Source of the DNA: Nematostella vectensis
Taxonomy: Eukaryota; Cnidaria; Anthozoa; Actiniaria; Edwardsiidae
Assembly: GCF_932526225.1 (NCBI RefSeq)
Contig: NC_064038.1
Span: forward strand, 7,997,070 to 8,061,069
Length of the DNA: 64,000 nt
Direction: 5' to 3'
Position 1 is the stretch's first letter. Each line of letters starts with the position of its first letter. Positions 25,581 through 36,586 of this stretch are shown in pieces. The translations under genes were made by a program, and so were the position numbers. Under the pieces are notes generated by a model, which saw only the letters and a list, made by a program, of their open reading frames with translations, was not told the DNA's origin and searched no databases.

Positions 25581-27516
25581 GAAGGGCTAGGTAGAAGGGC
25601 TTGGTGGAAGGGCTAGGTAGAAGGGCTAGGTAGAAGGGCTAGGTGGAAGGGCTTGGTGGAAGGGCTTGGTGGAAGGGCTTGGTGGAAAGGCTTGGTGGAA
25701 GGGCTTGGTAGAAGGGCTTGGTAGAAGGGCTTGGTGGAAGGGCTAGGTGGAAGGGCTTGGTGGAAGGGCTTGGTGGAAGGGCTAGGTAGATGGGCTAGGT
25801 GGAAGGGCTAGGTGGAAGGGCTTGGTGGAAGGGCTTGGTAGAAGGGCTTGGTAGAAGGGCTTGGTGGAAGGGCTAGGTGGAAGGGCTTGGTGGAAGGGCT
25901 TGGTGGAAGGGCTAGGTAGATGGGCTAGGTGGAAGGGCTAGGTGGAAGGGCTTGGTGGAAGGGCTAGGTGGAAGGGCTTGGTGGAAGGGCTTGGTGGAAG
26001 GGCTAGGTAGAAGGGCTAGGTAGAAGGGCTTGGTAGAAGGGCTTGGTGGAAGGGCTTGGTGGAAGGGCTTGGTGGAAGGGCTAGGTGGAAGGGCTAGGTG
26101 GAAGGGCTTGGTGGAAGGGCTAGGTGGAAGGGCTTGGTGGAAGGGCTTGGTGGAAGGGCTAGGTAGAAGGGCTAGGTAGAAGGGCTTGGTGGAAGGGCTA
26201 GGTGGAAGGGCTAGGTGGAAGGGCTAGGTGGAAGGGCTTGATGGAAGGGCTAGGTGGAAGGGCTTGGTGGAAGGGCTAGGTGGAAGGGCTTGGTGGAAGG
26301 GCTAGGTGGAAGGGCTAGATGGAAGGGCTTGGTGGAAGGGCTAGGTGGAAGGGCTTGGTGGAAGGGCTTGGTGGAAGGGCTAGGTGGAAGGGCTTGGTGG
26401 AAGGGCTTGGTGGAAGGGCTAGGTGGAAGGGCTTGGTGGAAGGGCTAGGTGGAAGGGCTTGGTGGAAGGGCTTGGTGGAAGGGCTTGGTGGAGGGCTAGG
26501 TGGAAGGGCTTGGTGGAAGGGCTAGGTAGATGGGCTTGGTGGAAGGGCTTGGTGGAAGGGCTTGGTGGAAGGGCTTGGTGGAAGGGCTAGGTGGAAGGGC
26601 TTGGTGGAAGGGCTTGGTGGAAGGGCTAGGTAGATGGGCTTGGTGGAAGGGCTAGGTGGAAGGGCTAGGTGGAAGGGCTTGGTGGAAGGGCTAGGTGGAA
26701 GGGCTTGGTGGAAGGGCTTGGTAGAAGGGCTAGGTGGAAGGGCTAGGTGGAAGGGCTTGGTGGAAGGGCTTGGTGGAAGGGCTTGGTGGAAGGGCTAGGT
26801 GGAAGGGCTAGGTGGAAGGGCTTGGTGGAAGGGCTAGGTAGAAGGGCTTGGTGGAAGGGCTTGGTGGAAGGGCTTGGTGGAAGGGCTAGGTAGAAGGGCT
26901 TGGTGGAAGGGCTAGGTAGAAGGGCTTGGTGGAAGGGCTAGGTAGATGGGCTAGGTAGAAGGGCTTGGTGGAAGGGCTAGGTAGATGGGCTTGGTGGAAG
27001 GGCTAGGTGGAAGGGCTTGGTGGAAGGGCTTGGTGGAAGGGCTAGGTGGAAGGGCTTGGTGGAAGGGCTTGGTGGAAGGGCTTGGTGGAAGGGCTTGGTG
27101 GAAGGGCTTGGTGGAAGGGCTAGGTGGAAGGGCTTGGTGGAAGGGCTAGGTGGAAGGGCTTGGTGGAAGGGCTTGGTGGAAGGGCTTGGTGGAAGGGCTA
27201 GGTAGAAGGGCTTGGTGGAAGGGCTAGGTAGATGGGCTAGGTAGAAGGGCTTGGTGGAAGGGCTAGGTAGATGGGCTTGGTGGAAGGGCTAGGTGGAAGG
27301 GCTTGGTGGAAGGGCTTGGTGGAAGGGCTAGGTAGAAGGGCTTGGTGGAAGGGCTAGGTAGAAGGGCTTGGTGGAAGGGCTAGGTAGATGGGCTAGGTAG
27401 AAGGGCTAGGTGGAAGGGCTTGGTGGAAGGGCTTGGTAGATGGGCTTGGTGGAAGGGCTAGGTGGAAGGGCTTGGTGGAAGGGCTAGGTGGAAGGGCTTG
27501 GTGGAAGGGCTAGGTG
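25581..27516. repeat. 13-bp minisatellite, about 149 units
   Basis: The unit is GAAGGGCTTGGTG, with a second common form GAAGGGCTAGGTG and rarer GTAGA or GTAGATG variants. The T/A choice at one position and the variant ends form higher-order patterns: a ten-unit (130-bp) block near 25740 is repeated at once, and a block near 26940 reappears 286 bp (22 units) later. Three frames are open in places, giving spurious Gly/Trp-rich ORFs. Confidence 0.97.
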
Positions 27517-28460
27517 GTGTAAAAAGGAGAAAAGAGTGGAAGGTGGGGTGTGTTGTAGTGGAGTTTATTTTAACGCTCAAGGTGTAAAGGTTAATGGGGG
27601 GATTAGGGATTTTTTTTCTATTGGCTTGGCTAGGGATTATTTCTAGGGATTTGTTTTTGCGATGTTTTCCAAGCCGATATTCTAGCCAAAATTGCCGCTT
27701 TTTGGTTTCGTAAAGAAAGCCTTGGGTGAAATACAACCTTTTTAATGGGAGAAAGCCATACCACTGTATTTATGCAACATTAGTCCTAGTGTCAGTCACT
27801 TTTCGGTAAGCGAAAAAGGGCTTTATTTTTCTTCTCAAACTTTTGAAAAATAAAATAGGATAAAACTCGGGTAAAAACTCGTGCACCAGAGTGCCTGAAG
27901 AGCGTGCATAGTTTGATTGTTTGTTTTGATCGATGTTTTTTTTTTTAGTCTTTTGTATTTTTCTGAGCGCCGGTCCTCCCACCCCTCATAAGCTTTTACT
28001 TCTTGGTCATCACCTCTTTTTCACACTTTTCATTCACCCCTCCTGAACACACACGCTACGAACTGTAGCGAGAGGTACCAAGTACTGGGATCACTGGATG
28101 GTACTGCTTTATTCGAGTGATGATTGGAAAGTCATTATTGAGGAGTCATCATTAACACAGAGCGTGCAGGCCCTTTTTATAAGGCTCGGCTCGGGGTGGT
28201 TTTCATGGTTGCACTCGGCTAATTATGTCCTGTTAACTGAGGGTGTGGTGTAGATTACAATCTTTGGGACAGCGAGCAAGAAATGTTTTGGAGTACCGTG
28301 GGAATTCCTCTGAGCTGAGCCTTTCACAAATATTGCCAATATGATAAAGCTGACGTAGGGGAGTTTCCTAAAAAAAAACATCTTTGCAGACGAGACTACA
28401 TGGCTAACTCTATGTTTCCGCTAGGGAATACAAATAACTAAAACTAGCTTCGTAACAGAC

Positions 28461-31346
28461 CTGTCTATGGACGTTATTCGGACACACGCTACGAACTGTC
28501 TATGGACGTTATTCGGACACACGCTACGAACTGTCTGTGGACGTTATTCGGACACACGCTACGAACTGTCTTTGGACGTTATTCGGACACACACTACGAA
28601 CTGTGTATGGAAGTTATTCGGACACACGCTACGAACTGTCTATGGACGTTATTCGGACACACGCTACGAACTGTCTATGGACATTATTCGGACACACACT
28701 ACGAACTGTCTATGGACGTTATTCGGACACACGCTACGAACTGTCTATGGACGTTATTCGGACACACGCTACGAACTGTCTGTGGACGTTATTCGGACAC
28801 ACGCTACGAACTGTCTTTGGACGTTATTCGGACACACACTACGAACTGTCTATGGACATTATTCGGACACACGCTACGAACTGTCTATGGACGTTATTCG
28901 GACACACGCTACGAACTGTCTATGGACGTTATTCGGACACACGCTACGAACTGTCTATGGACGTTATTCGGACACACGCTACGAACTGTCTATGGACGTT
29001 ATTCGGACATACACTACGAACTGTCTATGGACGTTATTCGGACACACACTACGAACTGTCTATGGACATTATTCGGACACACACTACGAACTGTCTATGG
29101 ACGTTATTCGGACACACGCTACGAACTGTCTGTGGACGTTATTCGGACACACGCTATGAACTGTCTGTGGACGTTATTTGGACACACGCTACGAACTGTC
29201 TATGGACGTTATTCGGACACACGCTACAAACTGTCTGTGGACGTTATTCGGACATACACTACGAACTGTCTATGGACGTTATTCGGACACACGCTACGGA
29301 CTGTCTGTGGACGTTATTCGGACACACGCTACGAACTGTCTGTGGACGTTATTCGGGCACACGCTACGAACTGTCTGTGGACGTTATTTGGACACACGCT
29401 ACGAACTGTCTATGGACGTTATTCGGACACACGCTACGAACTGTCTGTGGACGTTATTCGGACATACACTACGAACTGTCTATGGACGTTATTCGGACAC
29501 ACGCTACGGACTGTCTGTGGACGTTATTCGGACACACGCTACGAACTGTCTGTGGACGTTATTCGGACATACGCTACGAACTGTGTATGGACGTTATTCG
29601 GACACACGCTACGAACTGTCTATGGACGTTATTCGGACACACGCTACAAACTGTCTGTGGACGTTATTCGGACACACGCTACGAACTGTATATGGACGTT
29701 ATTCGGACACACGCTACGAACTGTCTGTGGACGTTATTCGGACATACGCTACGAACTGTCTGTGGACGTTATTCGGATACACGCTACGAACTGTCTGTGG
29801 ACGTTATTCGGACACACGCTACGAACTGTCTATGGACGTTATTCGGATACACGCTACGAACTGTCTATGGACGTTATTCGGACACACGCTACGGACTGTC
29901 TATGGACGTTATTCGGACACACGCTACGAACTCTCTATGGACGTTATTCGGACATACGCTACGAACTGTCTATGGACGTTATTCGGACACACGCTATGGA
30001 CTGTCTGTGGACGTTATTCGGACACACGCTACGAACTGTCTATGGACGTTATTCGGACACACGCTACGAACTGTCTATGGACGTTATTCGGACACACGCT
30101 ACGAACTGTCTATGGACGTTATTCGGACACACACTACGAACTGTCTATGGACGTTATTCGGACACACGCTACGAACTGTCTATGGACGTTATTCGGACAC
30201 ACGCTACGAACTGTCTATGGACGTTATTCGGACACACGCTACGAACTGTCTATGGACGTTATTCGGACACACGCTACGAACTGTCTATGGACGTTATTCG
30301 GACACACACTACGAACTGTCTATGGACGTTATTTGGACACACGCTACGAACTGTCTATGGACGTTATTTGGACACACGCTACGAACTGTCTGTGGACGTT
30401 ATTCGGACACACGCTACGAACTGTCTATGGACGTTATCCGGACACACGCTACGAACTGTCTGTGGACGTTATTCGGACATACGCTACGAACTGTCTGTGG
30501 ACGTTATTCGGATACACGCTACGAACTGTCTGTGGACGTTATTCGGACACACGCTACGAACTGTCTATGGACGTTATTCGGATACACGCTACGAACTGTC
30601 TATGGACGTTATTCGGACACACGCTACGGACTGTCTATGGACGTTATTCGGACACACGCTACGAACTGTCTATGGACGTTATTCGGACATACGCTACGAA
30701 CTGTCTATGGACGTTATTCGGACACACGCTACGGACTGTCTGTGGACGTTATTCGGACACACGCTACGAACTTTCTATGGACGTTATTCGGACACACGCT
30801 ACGAACTGTCTATGGACGTTATTCGGACACACGCTACGAACTGTCTATGGACGTTATTCGGACACACACTACGAACTGTCTATGGACGTTATTCGGACAC
30901 ACACTACGAACTGTCTATGGACGTTATTCGGACACACGCTACGAACTGTCTATGGACGTTATTCGGATATACGCTACGAACTGTCTGTGGACGTTATTCG
31001 GACACACGCTACGAACTGTCTATGGACGTTATTCGGACACACGCTACGAACTGTCTATGGACGTTATTCGGACATACGCTACGAACTGTCTGTGGACGTT
31101 ATTCGGACACACGCTACGAACTGTCTATGGACGTTATTCGGACACACGCTACGAACTGTCTATGGACGTTATTCGGACATACGCTACGAACTGTCTGTGG
31201 ACGTTATTCGGACACACGCTACGAACTGTCTATGGACGTTTTTCGGACATACGCTACGAACTGTGTATGGACGTTATTCGGACATACGCTACGAACTGTC
31301 TATGGACGTTATTCGGACACACGCTACGAACTCTCTGTGGACGTTA
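28461..31346. repeat. 35-bp minisatellite array 1, about 82 units
   Basis: The unit is CTGTCTATGGACGTTATTCG + GACACACGCTACGAA. There is no stop in any forward frame and 35 is not a multiple of three, so all three + frames read the same 35-residue repeat. This gives overlapping ORFs of 771-965 codons that I do not regard as genes. Most changes are single base swaps (TCTATGG/TCTGTGG, CACACGC/CATACGC/CACACAC). A lone partial unit (ACACACGCTACGAACTG) sits at about 28049. Confidence 0.97.
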
Positions 31347-31562
31347 GGGGTTTGCTCAGCATTATCTTATTTTCAAGGATATCCCAAACTTCCTTGTGAG
31401 TTATTGAATTTTAAGAGTGTATTTAACAAAAAGAACGATATGAAACGCTCTGTTTTGTTTTTCTTAGCCTGCTCACTCACTCACAACCTTTGAATTTTAA
31501 CAGCAATATAAGAATCGCGGCAGAATCTGCAAGAACTTAATAAATGTCGTGTCTTCCAAATG

Positions 31563-31584
31563 TCCCAATAAGGCCTTATTGGGA
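31563..31584. repeat. 22-bp perfect palindrome TCCCAATAAGG/CCTTATTGGGA
   Basis: A perfect inverted repeat without a loop, 17 bp left of the 44-bp palindrome. In the left arm the same place reads straight through (CCCAATAAGG followed by TACTTAAACACTT on the complementary strand). The right arm therefore has a foldback insertion here. Confidence 0.9.
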
Positions 31585-31600
31585 TGGGCCATATTGGGAC

Positions 31601-31644
31601 AAGAGCAAGTGTTTAAGTACCTAGGTACTTAAACACTTGCTCTT
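31601..31644. repeat. 44-bp perfect palindrome
   Basis: AAGAGCAAGTGTTTAAGTAC, CT|AG, GTACTTAAACACTTGCTCTT is its own reverse complement over all 44 bp. The left arm has only one half (near 20950). Together with the 22-bp palindrome it shows a local foldback of DNA at the inner edge of the right arm. Confidence 0.95.
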
Positions 31645-32855
31645 TTGACGCTAATTTTAAACCTCTTTCAAGTTTATGTAAACCCAAGAATCTCAAGTAC
31701 AGTAGAATTCAATGTCATTCGAAGTACAGTGCTGACATATAAAGCATCGCCGTTGATTCAACGTGTGTTTAAAGCTGGGATCTGGAAGATAATTAGGCAT
31801 CGCCAGGGCAATCAATACGATTAGCTAAGGGTTGTTGGCGAGGGGCTTAGTGCTAAGAGTACTTTATTTTTTCAAGCATAGGCTAGGCAGAACACGCATA
31901 CTTCGCTGAAGTTAATGAGGTAAACCACATCACAGCTTATTCAAACTAGTACCAACACATTCATTGACTGTTTCTATTGAAAAAGGCTTTGAACATAAGA
32001 TAACAATATAACTATTTATCAAAATGGGAAAGAAAGTTCAGAAAGAGACATAGATTTGGTTGTTTTGTGAGTGAGTGTCCAATGTGTCTGCCAATAAGGC
32101 CGTATCTAAAAAATATTGTGTAGACAAGCCTCTTAATTGCTTCGGGAAAAGACGCTATTTTTTCATGTCTTTGGTATAATTCCTGCTCTTCTAAAGGGGT
32201 AGCTGCCTCCCCCTATCCCCGTGCTAGCTACGACCCTGGGCAAACAAAAAACAAACCCTTCCAAATACTGAAGCATTTTCATCGGGCGAAAGGCAACGCA
32301 GTTTTCTACATAAACGTTTATGGCTACGTTATTATAAAAGAGAATATTGATTTGTAGCGACGTCAGAGACAGTACACAGGCATTTTATGAACACCATGCA
32401 ATTAATTATGCAATCTGTTGGACAAAGTGTGCCCGTGTGTTATATAATGTGTAGATGAGAAATCATCCTGAGATTATAACAAATGATACAACTAGTATTG
32501 TAACAACAGAACACAACAACAACAAACAACTAGTTATCAAATTAAACAGCCACATACTCGGTACTTCGTCTGTTGTCACAAGGTGGCTATAATAATTGTG
32601 GGTTAGATATCCAAGAGCTGTTTACAGTATCTGTGATAGATGTATAGCTTATTTCAAAATAATAAAATAGCGCAATTTACATCGAGTAAAATTGAACAAG
32701 TTAACATATAATAGGATTTATGGATATTAGTGTGTTAAAATAATTATAACAATGCGCTTTACAAAATATGATCGTACTATATAGATTCTCTAAATTCAAA
32801 ACAGTATTCAGGCCATTGGACAAAATGTTTGTAGCTTCCATAGTACATGTATATA

Positions 32856-33539
32856 CAATGGAACCCCGCTCTACGGACACCCGCTTAATACGGACACCGG
32901 ACACTTTTATGTGTCCTGAAAGAAATTTTCATACAAAATAACCCCGGTTTACGGACAAAAGAAAGCCGAGTCTCGCACTTTGAGTATATTGATGCTCTTT
33001 TAATAAGGTATTTCTCGAGTTCTTATCGGATATTATCTTTTCTAAACCTAATGCTCTTAAGCAAATAGACACATCAAATATGCTAAAAGATAAAACAGAA
33101 CACAGTAAACAGTGCAGTGTAGAACAGTCACAAAGCTAAGTTAGCGTACCAGACTATAGACTAGGCAAATTCAGAGAGTGTACAAAATGCCTTCTGAGCA
33201 GAGTTTTCACAACCTTTGTTGAATTACAGTGTTACGGATTCGGTTAGAATAATTGAGTTGAAATTGGTAATCGCAAGGACGATTAAGGAAAGGAGAGTTA
33301 TTATGTTTTGTTGTTGTTGTTTATAAAAATATAGCTATGAATTTGAGTAATAAAGAAATAACCGGAACGCGTCAAGCTTAAAATTTCAATATGAAACATG
33401 CTGTGTTGCTGTAGCATGCGTTCTGAGTGTTTAAATGCATTTTTGACGTCTTTTAGGGCAGCCCGCTCAATACGGACACCTCGATAATACGGACACTTAT
33501 GAAAGTCCCGAGGGTGTCCGTATTAACGGGGTTCCACTG
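32856..33539. mobile_element. non-autonomous pogo/Tigger-like element
   Basis: The ends are CAATGGAACCCCGCTCTACG + GACACC and, inverted, GGTGTCCGTATTAACGGGGT + TCCACTG. These resemble pogo/Tigger-type Tc1-mariner termini. It is flanked by TA on both sides, the expected target duplication. Inside, the GACACC / CGGACA words recur but no transposase ORF is seen. It occupies the part of the right arm that has no left counterpart. Confidence 0.8.
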
Positions 33540-35350
33540 TATGTTTATCCGAAAAATATTTTCGCATCACCCAACCCAGGTTTACGAAATCGCTAAATCG
33601 CTTGGATTTCCAAAATACCAAAATATTAGGTTTGAGCAATCCTCGTCATTTCAAAACTTTTAAATTGTACGCTGTGTCTACTATACCGGAAGCACGGCTT
33701 CCGGTAAAGGAGGAAAAAAAACTAGCTGCACGGCTGTCTCCCATTTTCTCGATTTTTAGCCTAAATAACAAGTTTCTGACTTTAAAACACTTCTACGATT
33801 ATTTAGAACAGCCAAGCGACGATTTTTAGCCTGAAAAGCTGTGCAACAAGCGGCAGTAGCTGTAGCAAGTTTAGCAAACGACGAATGAAGGAAATTAAAA
33901 ACCTTTTTTTCTGTACGTGCGCGTCCCCACTTTCGCGCCATTCAATTTTCGACCAATCGGAGACGCGAGGGGCACAAACACGGGAACCCACAGGAATCCT
34001 CGTGACCACTTTTCACGAGAAACTTTATCGTATAGCTATACCACTTTTCTTTGACTATGGGGCTCCGCAGGGGCTCCGCTATAAAATTCCACTCCTGTAT
34101 GGTTTATAATTTGAATTTTGACCAAAGTTTTTGTCTTGAGTGCCTTTATTTGCTGGTTTTTGTTATGACTGATGAATGATGGGAAAGTCTATCTTTTACA
34201 CAATCAACAGACTAGAGTTACCATGGCAACTGACGTAACTAGACCTCCACTGGACAGCACAAGCAGCACTGTAAATCTCATAAAGATGGACAAGACCCCC
34301 GTGCCCACCATGGACGGGGATTACCCCGCCACAGCCTACCCGGTAGATGCTAAACACACCACAGACTACCCAGGGGATAAAAATATATTTGATGACGTCT
34401 TTCCTGAGGACATCAATTTGGCGTTTGGATGGCGGAGTTTCAGGCCTCCTTGGCTCCAGTGGCTTAACGATCCGAAGTGCTTTCTGTTTTTTCTCTGTCT
34501 CTTCGCCTTTCTTCAAGGTTTGTATCATTAATTTTGGGGAAAAAACGATTAACGATTATTACAATAAAAAAAACCCAGCCATATTGATTTAGAAGTTTTG
34601 CTTGGAATTACCAGGTGGCGACAGTCAAATTAATCAGAAGGAAAAACAGTCCGACCACCAACGAGCAAATGCAAAGAGTCCATGCGATAGACCTGTCTAG
34701 TTCCTCTTTGGGTAGAGCTTTCTAACCATGGGAACAAAGCTGACGTCCAAAAATTGACGTCCAAAAATAATTTCTCACTGGATTTTTTACGGATTTCTTA
34801 AATACTCATCGTTCTCCTATCCTAAACCGGTGTCAGTGTTGCTTAAAGTACTGCTTAAAGTCTAGCAGAAAATCATGTAAAAGTTTAGGTAGTCAGAATT
34901 AAGTAAATAGCATACTTATAATATCGATACAGAAGTGGAGCATTTTTAGTGCTTTATTCTAGCAGCGTTTTTTTGTTTTGAATTTTCGACTGCGCAATTC
35001 AAATTTTGAGACGCAACGTCAAACTTTGGTTTGCTCATACAAACTCAACGAATTGATATATATTGATATGTGGTTTTGTCCCAAAATGTAAAAAAAAAAC
35101 ACTAAAAATTCTAGTTATTGTTGTAGGAATGGCGGTAAACACATTTATCAACATGAGTTTTCCTTCCCTGGAGAGACAATTCTCGCTGAATTCGAAAGAA
35201 ACAGGATTCATCGCATCGTCCAATGACGTCACAGCTATCATCTTAGTCATTTTCGTCAGCTTCTTTGGTAGCTATGGCAACAAGACAAAGTGGTTGGGAG
35301 GCGGGGCTATCTTGACGGGTCTAGGAGCCTTAGTGTTTGCACTTCCGAAG

Positions 35351-35474
35351 TTTCTTGCACCAATACACGACCCAACAAAAGGTGAGCAATGCATTATGGT
35401 AAGGCAGTGTCGCTCGATCTTTCAGCTCCATCTTTCGCAGTTTCTTGCACCAAAACACGACCCAACAGGAGGTG
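35351..35474 (+). repeat. 90-bp tandem duplication of the exon 2 end with its splice donor
   Basis: TTTCTTGCACCAA...CACGACCCAACA and the following GGTGAG donor occur at 35351 and again at 35441, exactly 90 bp apart. The stretch between the two donors (35382-35471) is open in the OATP frame. The second copy is preceded by CTTTCGCAG, an acceptor-like sequence. The left OATP copy has only one. Confidence 0.9.
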
Positions 35475-36116
35475 AGTAATGCATTATGGTAAGGCAGGGT
35501 CTTTATACTTTCCTTTCTCGATCTTTCAGCGCCATCTTTCACAGCAGACTTTTCACTGCAAAGTAACAAACTATCGTCCTGTTAACTAGTAAAAACAAGA
35601 CGTGAAAACAAAGTCCTAGCCTTATTTTGTCGATTATCTACAAGCTACCATGCTTGCTATTGTCATTTGCCGCCCAGAACCCGCAGTTATTGTTTATTTA
35701 AATTGCCTATTTGTTGATCTTTTATATCACACCATATCAGGCCAAATCATACATTATGGAAAACATAGAATTTGCGTCTTTAAGAACGTTTTGTCTTTCC
35801 GCTTGCAGCTAAACTGGGCGGTACACCATTCTGTCTGCGTAACACGTCTTTATCAGCCTACAAAGATCCAGACTGCGGGAGTGCCACGGAGAACGCGCCG
35901 ATCCTGTACTATGCACTCTTCATAATCTCACAACTGATGTCCGGGGCCGGGACCACGCCCCTTCACACGCTAGGCCCCGCCTACCTGGACGAAAATCTGC
36001 CTTCCGATTCGCTCTCCGTGTACCTGGTGATATTATACATGGCGACGTTTATGGGGCCTGGGGTCGGGTCTCTCATTGGTGGACAACTTTTGACAGTTTT
36101 CGTCGAGATAACGATG

Positions 36117-36238
36117 GTAAGATGTCATGTTGTTGGTGTGTCTAACGATGGTAAGATGTCATGTTCTTGGTATGTTTAACGATGGTAAAATGTCATGTTC
36201 TTAGTATGTCTAACGATGGTAAGATGTCATGTTGTTGG
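36117..36238. repeat. 34-bp minisatellite, right copy, left part
   Basis: Inverse-orientation counterpart of the array at 13696-14690 (GATGGTAAGATGTCATGTTC + TTGGTATGTCTAAC). It is split from 40414-40670 by the LTR element. Confidence 0.9.
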
Positions 36239-36324
36239 TGTTTTATTCGTGTTCAATTAACTACAAGCTAAGCCATGCTGCGCACGGCCTGGTAACTAGC
36301 AAATTCAACAGGTATACCATAACA
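36239..36324 (-). repeat. LTR (3' end of the element)
   Basis: 86 bp starting TG and ending CA on the plus strand. It matches 40328-40413 except for four substitutions. Confidence 0.93.
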
Positions 36325-36586
36325 TCTCCCTTTCTAGGGACAACAAACATTAAACACAATTGTAGACTAAACAGCAACTATAACTATAAGTCAGTTTCAA
36401 ATAACAAAGTTTATGACTGGCATTTAAAAGTCACTACGTAGTAAACTATGACTGAACATTGATCAGCCTTTGTGGAGGCTTCACAATTCGTCCTGATCGT
36501 GTGACTACTGGTTCTGTAAGTACTGTTGTCGTGGCGACTAATGGACCTGGACCACTTGGTTCTGGTGCTGGACTGCAGGTAGACAT

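Larger units (their letters stand above)
21061..31469. other. spacer between the duplication arms; no gene seen
   Basis: About 10.4 kb of MITEs and tandem arrays, listed separately, with AT-rich filler between them. I found no exon with homology I recognise. The long ORFs belong to the 35-bp and 13-bp arrays. Confidence 0.6.

Noticed and set aside
25581-27516. Gly/Trp-rich ORFs over the 13-bp array
   Set aside because: They are direct translations of a minisatellite in several frames.
28461-31399. Overlapping ORFs of 771-965 codons over the 35-bp array
   Set aside because: All three frames give the same 35-residue repeat. Unit length and lack of stops explain them; there is no unique domain or conserved end.
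34196-34528. 110-codon minus-strand ORF over OATP exon 1
   Set aside because: It is the antisense of a clear exon; the sense frame has the family sequence.
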